From an uncultured Gammaproteobacteria bacterium (GTDB lineage: Bacteria > Pseudomonadota > Gammaproteobacteria > UBA9214), in contig CAJQOV010000172.1 in assembly GCA_905480065.1 (NCBI GenBank), positions 1 through 14,485 on the forward strand: a stretch of 14,485 nt of DNA, in the 5' to 3' direction. Position numbers and translations under genes: made by a program. Within the stretch, counting starts at the first letter, position 1, and each line of letters starts with the position of its first letter. Of the stretch, positions 13,290 through 14,485 are shown piece by piece. The notes under the pieces are model-generated. The model did not search any database. It was given only the letters and a program-made list of their open reading frames with translations, and was not told where the DNA came from.

Positions 13290-13901
13290 CTACATGCCGT
13301 TTTTGAACTGGCTGGTATCCGTAGCGCCACTGGCACGCACCTGGCGCAGCGCCAGGCCGTACTCCCTGAGGATACCCAGCGCCCAGCGGATACGCTTGCG
13401 GAAATATTCATCCGCACCGGCATTGTTTTGCGCCGGGTCATCGTTCAACACCTGCTCGACATGGCGCACGATCACGTGCTCCGGGATATAGCACAGGCGC
13501 GAATTCTTGTAGCTGCTCATGCGCAACTCCGCCACCGGGTAGGAGCCACCGTCGCCCGATGAAACCGCCACGATCAGGGCCGGCTTGTGCCCCAGCTCGT
13601 TGCGGCCAAACAGCAGGAAAAAGTTTTTCAGGCCGGCCGGCACCTGGCCATGCCATTCCGGGGTCACCACCACGAAGGCGTCACTGCTCACCAGCTCGGC
13701 ACGAATCGGGTCGAGCAGCGGCGGCCACTTGTCATCGCCGTCCCACACCCCCATGTCCCACAGCGGCAGCGGATTGTTCGCCAGGCTGACCAGCGCCGTC
13801 TCCGCGCAGATACCATCATCCAGCGTATGCCGGATATGCTTTGCGACCTTCAGGCTCTGCGCCTGCGCGCGGTGACTGCCGCAGATGACAGTGATCTTCA
13901 T
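13290..13901 (-). CDS. NADPH-dependent FMN reductase (flavodoxin-like)
   Basis: The 203-aa protein begins MKITVICGSHR, whose GSxR loop (8-11) binds the FMN phosphate, and has TPEWHGQVPAGLKNFF (80-95), the family motif that normally reads TPEYN-x-S-x-P-x-x-LKN; here Trp-His-Gly replaces Tyr-Asn-x. AVSSGDGGSYPVAELR is the third flavin loop. Members reduce flavins, quinones or azo dyes with NAD(P)H in the cytoplasm. ATG 13901 is preceded by AAGGAACA about 6 nt upstream, far better than upstream in-frame starts. The next gene downstream is the 2OG oxygenase. Confidence 0.9.
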   Translation of the reverse strand: MKITVICGSHRAQAQSLKVAKHIRHTLDDGICAETALVSLANNPLPLWDMGVWDGDDKWPPLLDPIRAELVSSDAFVVVTPEWHGQVPAGLKNFFLLFGRNELGHKPALIVAVSSGDGGSYPVAELRMSSYKNSRLCYIPEHVIVRHVEQVLNDDPAQNNAGADEYFRKRIRWALGILREYGLALRQVRASGATDTSQFKNGM

Positions 13902-13929
13902 AGGCTGTTCCTTGTGCTTGACCGGTAGT

Positions 13930-13945
13930 AATGGCGGCCATTGTA
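13930..13945 (-). promoter_or_regulatory. Possible FMN-reductase promoter overlapped by a palindrome
   Basis: TACAAT (13945-13940, minus strand) matches the -10 consensus at 5/6 positions. A TTGCTG at 13970-13965 is a possible -35 but with a long 19-nt spacer. The perfect palindrome AATGGC-G-GCCATT (13930-13942) overlaps this -10, where a repressor could block transcription. Confidence 0.35.
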
Positions 13946-14018
13946 CACAGATGCATGACGGAACCAGCAACCGGCGCGCCAATCACCCGTAGCAAGTAAA
14001 TTACCCGGTCCGTGCCGG

Positions 14019-14485
14019 TCAGCGCGGCTGCTCGGACTCCAGCAAGCGGCGCATCTCGTCGAACCGGGCGCGCTCCGTGTCACCGACCAGCGGATAGTGC
14101 ATTTCCAGCGATTGCATGGTTCGCACCACGATATCCGCCACGCACATGCGCATATAGGACTTGCTGTCGGCCGGAATCGCGTACCAGGGCGCCCAGGGCC
14201 GCGAGGTTTCCCGCAGTGCGTGCTCGTAAGCATGCATGTAGTCATCCCAGTAGCCGCGTTCGCGCACATCGCCGCTGGCAAACTTCCAGTTCTTTTCCGG
14301 CATTTCCAGCCGATCGAGAAAACGCCGGCGCTGCTCTTCGCGCGAAACATTCAGCCAGAACTTCAGCACCACGGTGCCGTTACGCGCAATATGCTCCTCG
14401 TGCGCACGGATCGATGCGTAGCGGTCGGGCCAGATATTGTCGCGATTGATAGTGGGCGGCAGTTTCTGGCTGTCCAGCAAGCCGG
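14019..14485 (-). CDS. PPK2-family polyphosphate kinase, C-terminal part (5' end off window)
   Basis: About 155 C-terminal residues are in the window; the start lies past the right edge. The sequence is typical of PPK2: DNIWPDRYASIRAHEEHI, VVLKFWLNVSREEQRRRFLD, then NWKFASGDVRERGYWDDYMH and PWYAIPADSKSYMRM. PPK2 enzymes transfer phosphate between polyphosphate and nucleotides, often making GTP or ATP from the diphosphate, or phosphorylating AMP. The P-loop and Walker B lie in the missing N-terminal half, so the subclass cannot be decided. The C-terminus ends normally at 14019. The 117-nt gap to the FMN reductase gene makes separate transcription likely. Confidence 0.92.
   Translation of the reverse strand, partial: GLLDSQKLPPTINRDNIWPDRYASIRAHEEHIARNGTVVLKFWLNVSREEQRRRFLDRLEMPEKNWKFASGDVRERGYWDDYMHAYEHALRETSRPWAPWYAIPADSKSYMRMCVADIVVRTMQSLEMHYPLVGDTERARFDEMRRLLESEQPR

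Overview
The window looks like chromosomal DNA from a GC-rich gammaproteobacterium. The evidence is a type II (hexameric) citrate synthase, the start of an E. coli-type 2,4-dienoyl-CoA reductase (FadH), an HdfR-like LysR regulator, a DUF2799 lipoprotein and a PPK2-type polyphosphate kinase. Inferred genes fill nearly all of the sequence. I found no rRNA, tRNA, CRISPR array, insertion sequence, integrase or phage gene, so most of it reads as ordinary chromosome with small accessory operons. I cannot name the genus.

Layout. (1) Positions 1-1877: the 5' end of fadH on the minus strand, a 222-nt divergent region with an inverted repeat and a possible 24-codon leader ORF, then gltA and a 74-aa acidic protein on the plus strand. 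(2) Positions 1898-4244: a compact module. A LysR regulator (plus strand) is divergent from a three-gene minus-strand operon coding for a small exported protein, a 104-aa protein with a basic Gly/Lys/Arg-rich N-terminal tail, and a SET-domain methyltransferase. The intergenic region holds a good sigma-70-like promoter facing the operon and a T-N11-A dyad centred about 65 bp upstream of its predicted start, the classic place for a LysR-type activator site. (3) Positions 4397-5404: a lipoprotein with Ig-like and carboxypeptidase-regulatory-like beta domains. (4) Positions 5426-8731, minus strand: an operon of a coiled-coil, single-pass membrane protein with a C-terminal lytic-transglycosylase domain, a small eukaryotic-like protein kinase, and a PP2C phosphatase whose start overlaps the kinase stop. 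(5) Positions 8732-11343, minus strand: three abutting hairpins, an inositol-monophosphatase-family enzyme, a stand-alone two-TM HAMP protein with a terminator, and a DUF2799 lipoprotein. (6) Positions 11488-14485: a quinone-oxidoreductase-like MDR enzyme (plus), a 2OG-Fe(II) oxygenase, an NADPH-dependent FMN reductase and a PPK2 kinase cut by the window edge (all minus).

The two parts most likely to hold something undescribed are the SET module and the transglycosylase/kinase/phosphatase operon. In the first, a methyltransferase sits beside a protein whose N-terminus resembles a eukaryotic histone tail in composition, and both appear to be under the divergent LysR protein. In the second, a reversible phosphorylation pair is co-transcribed with an envelope-anchored muralytic protein. 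All functional links are inference from context. Family assignments come from motifs read by eye, without a database search.
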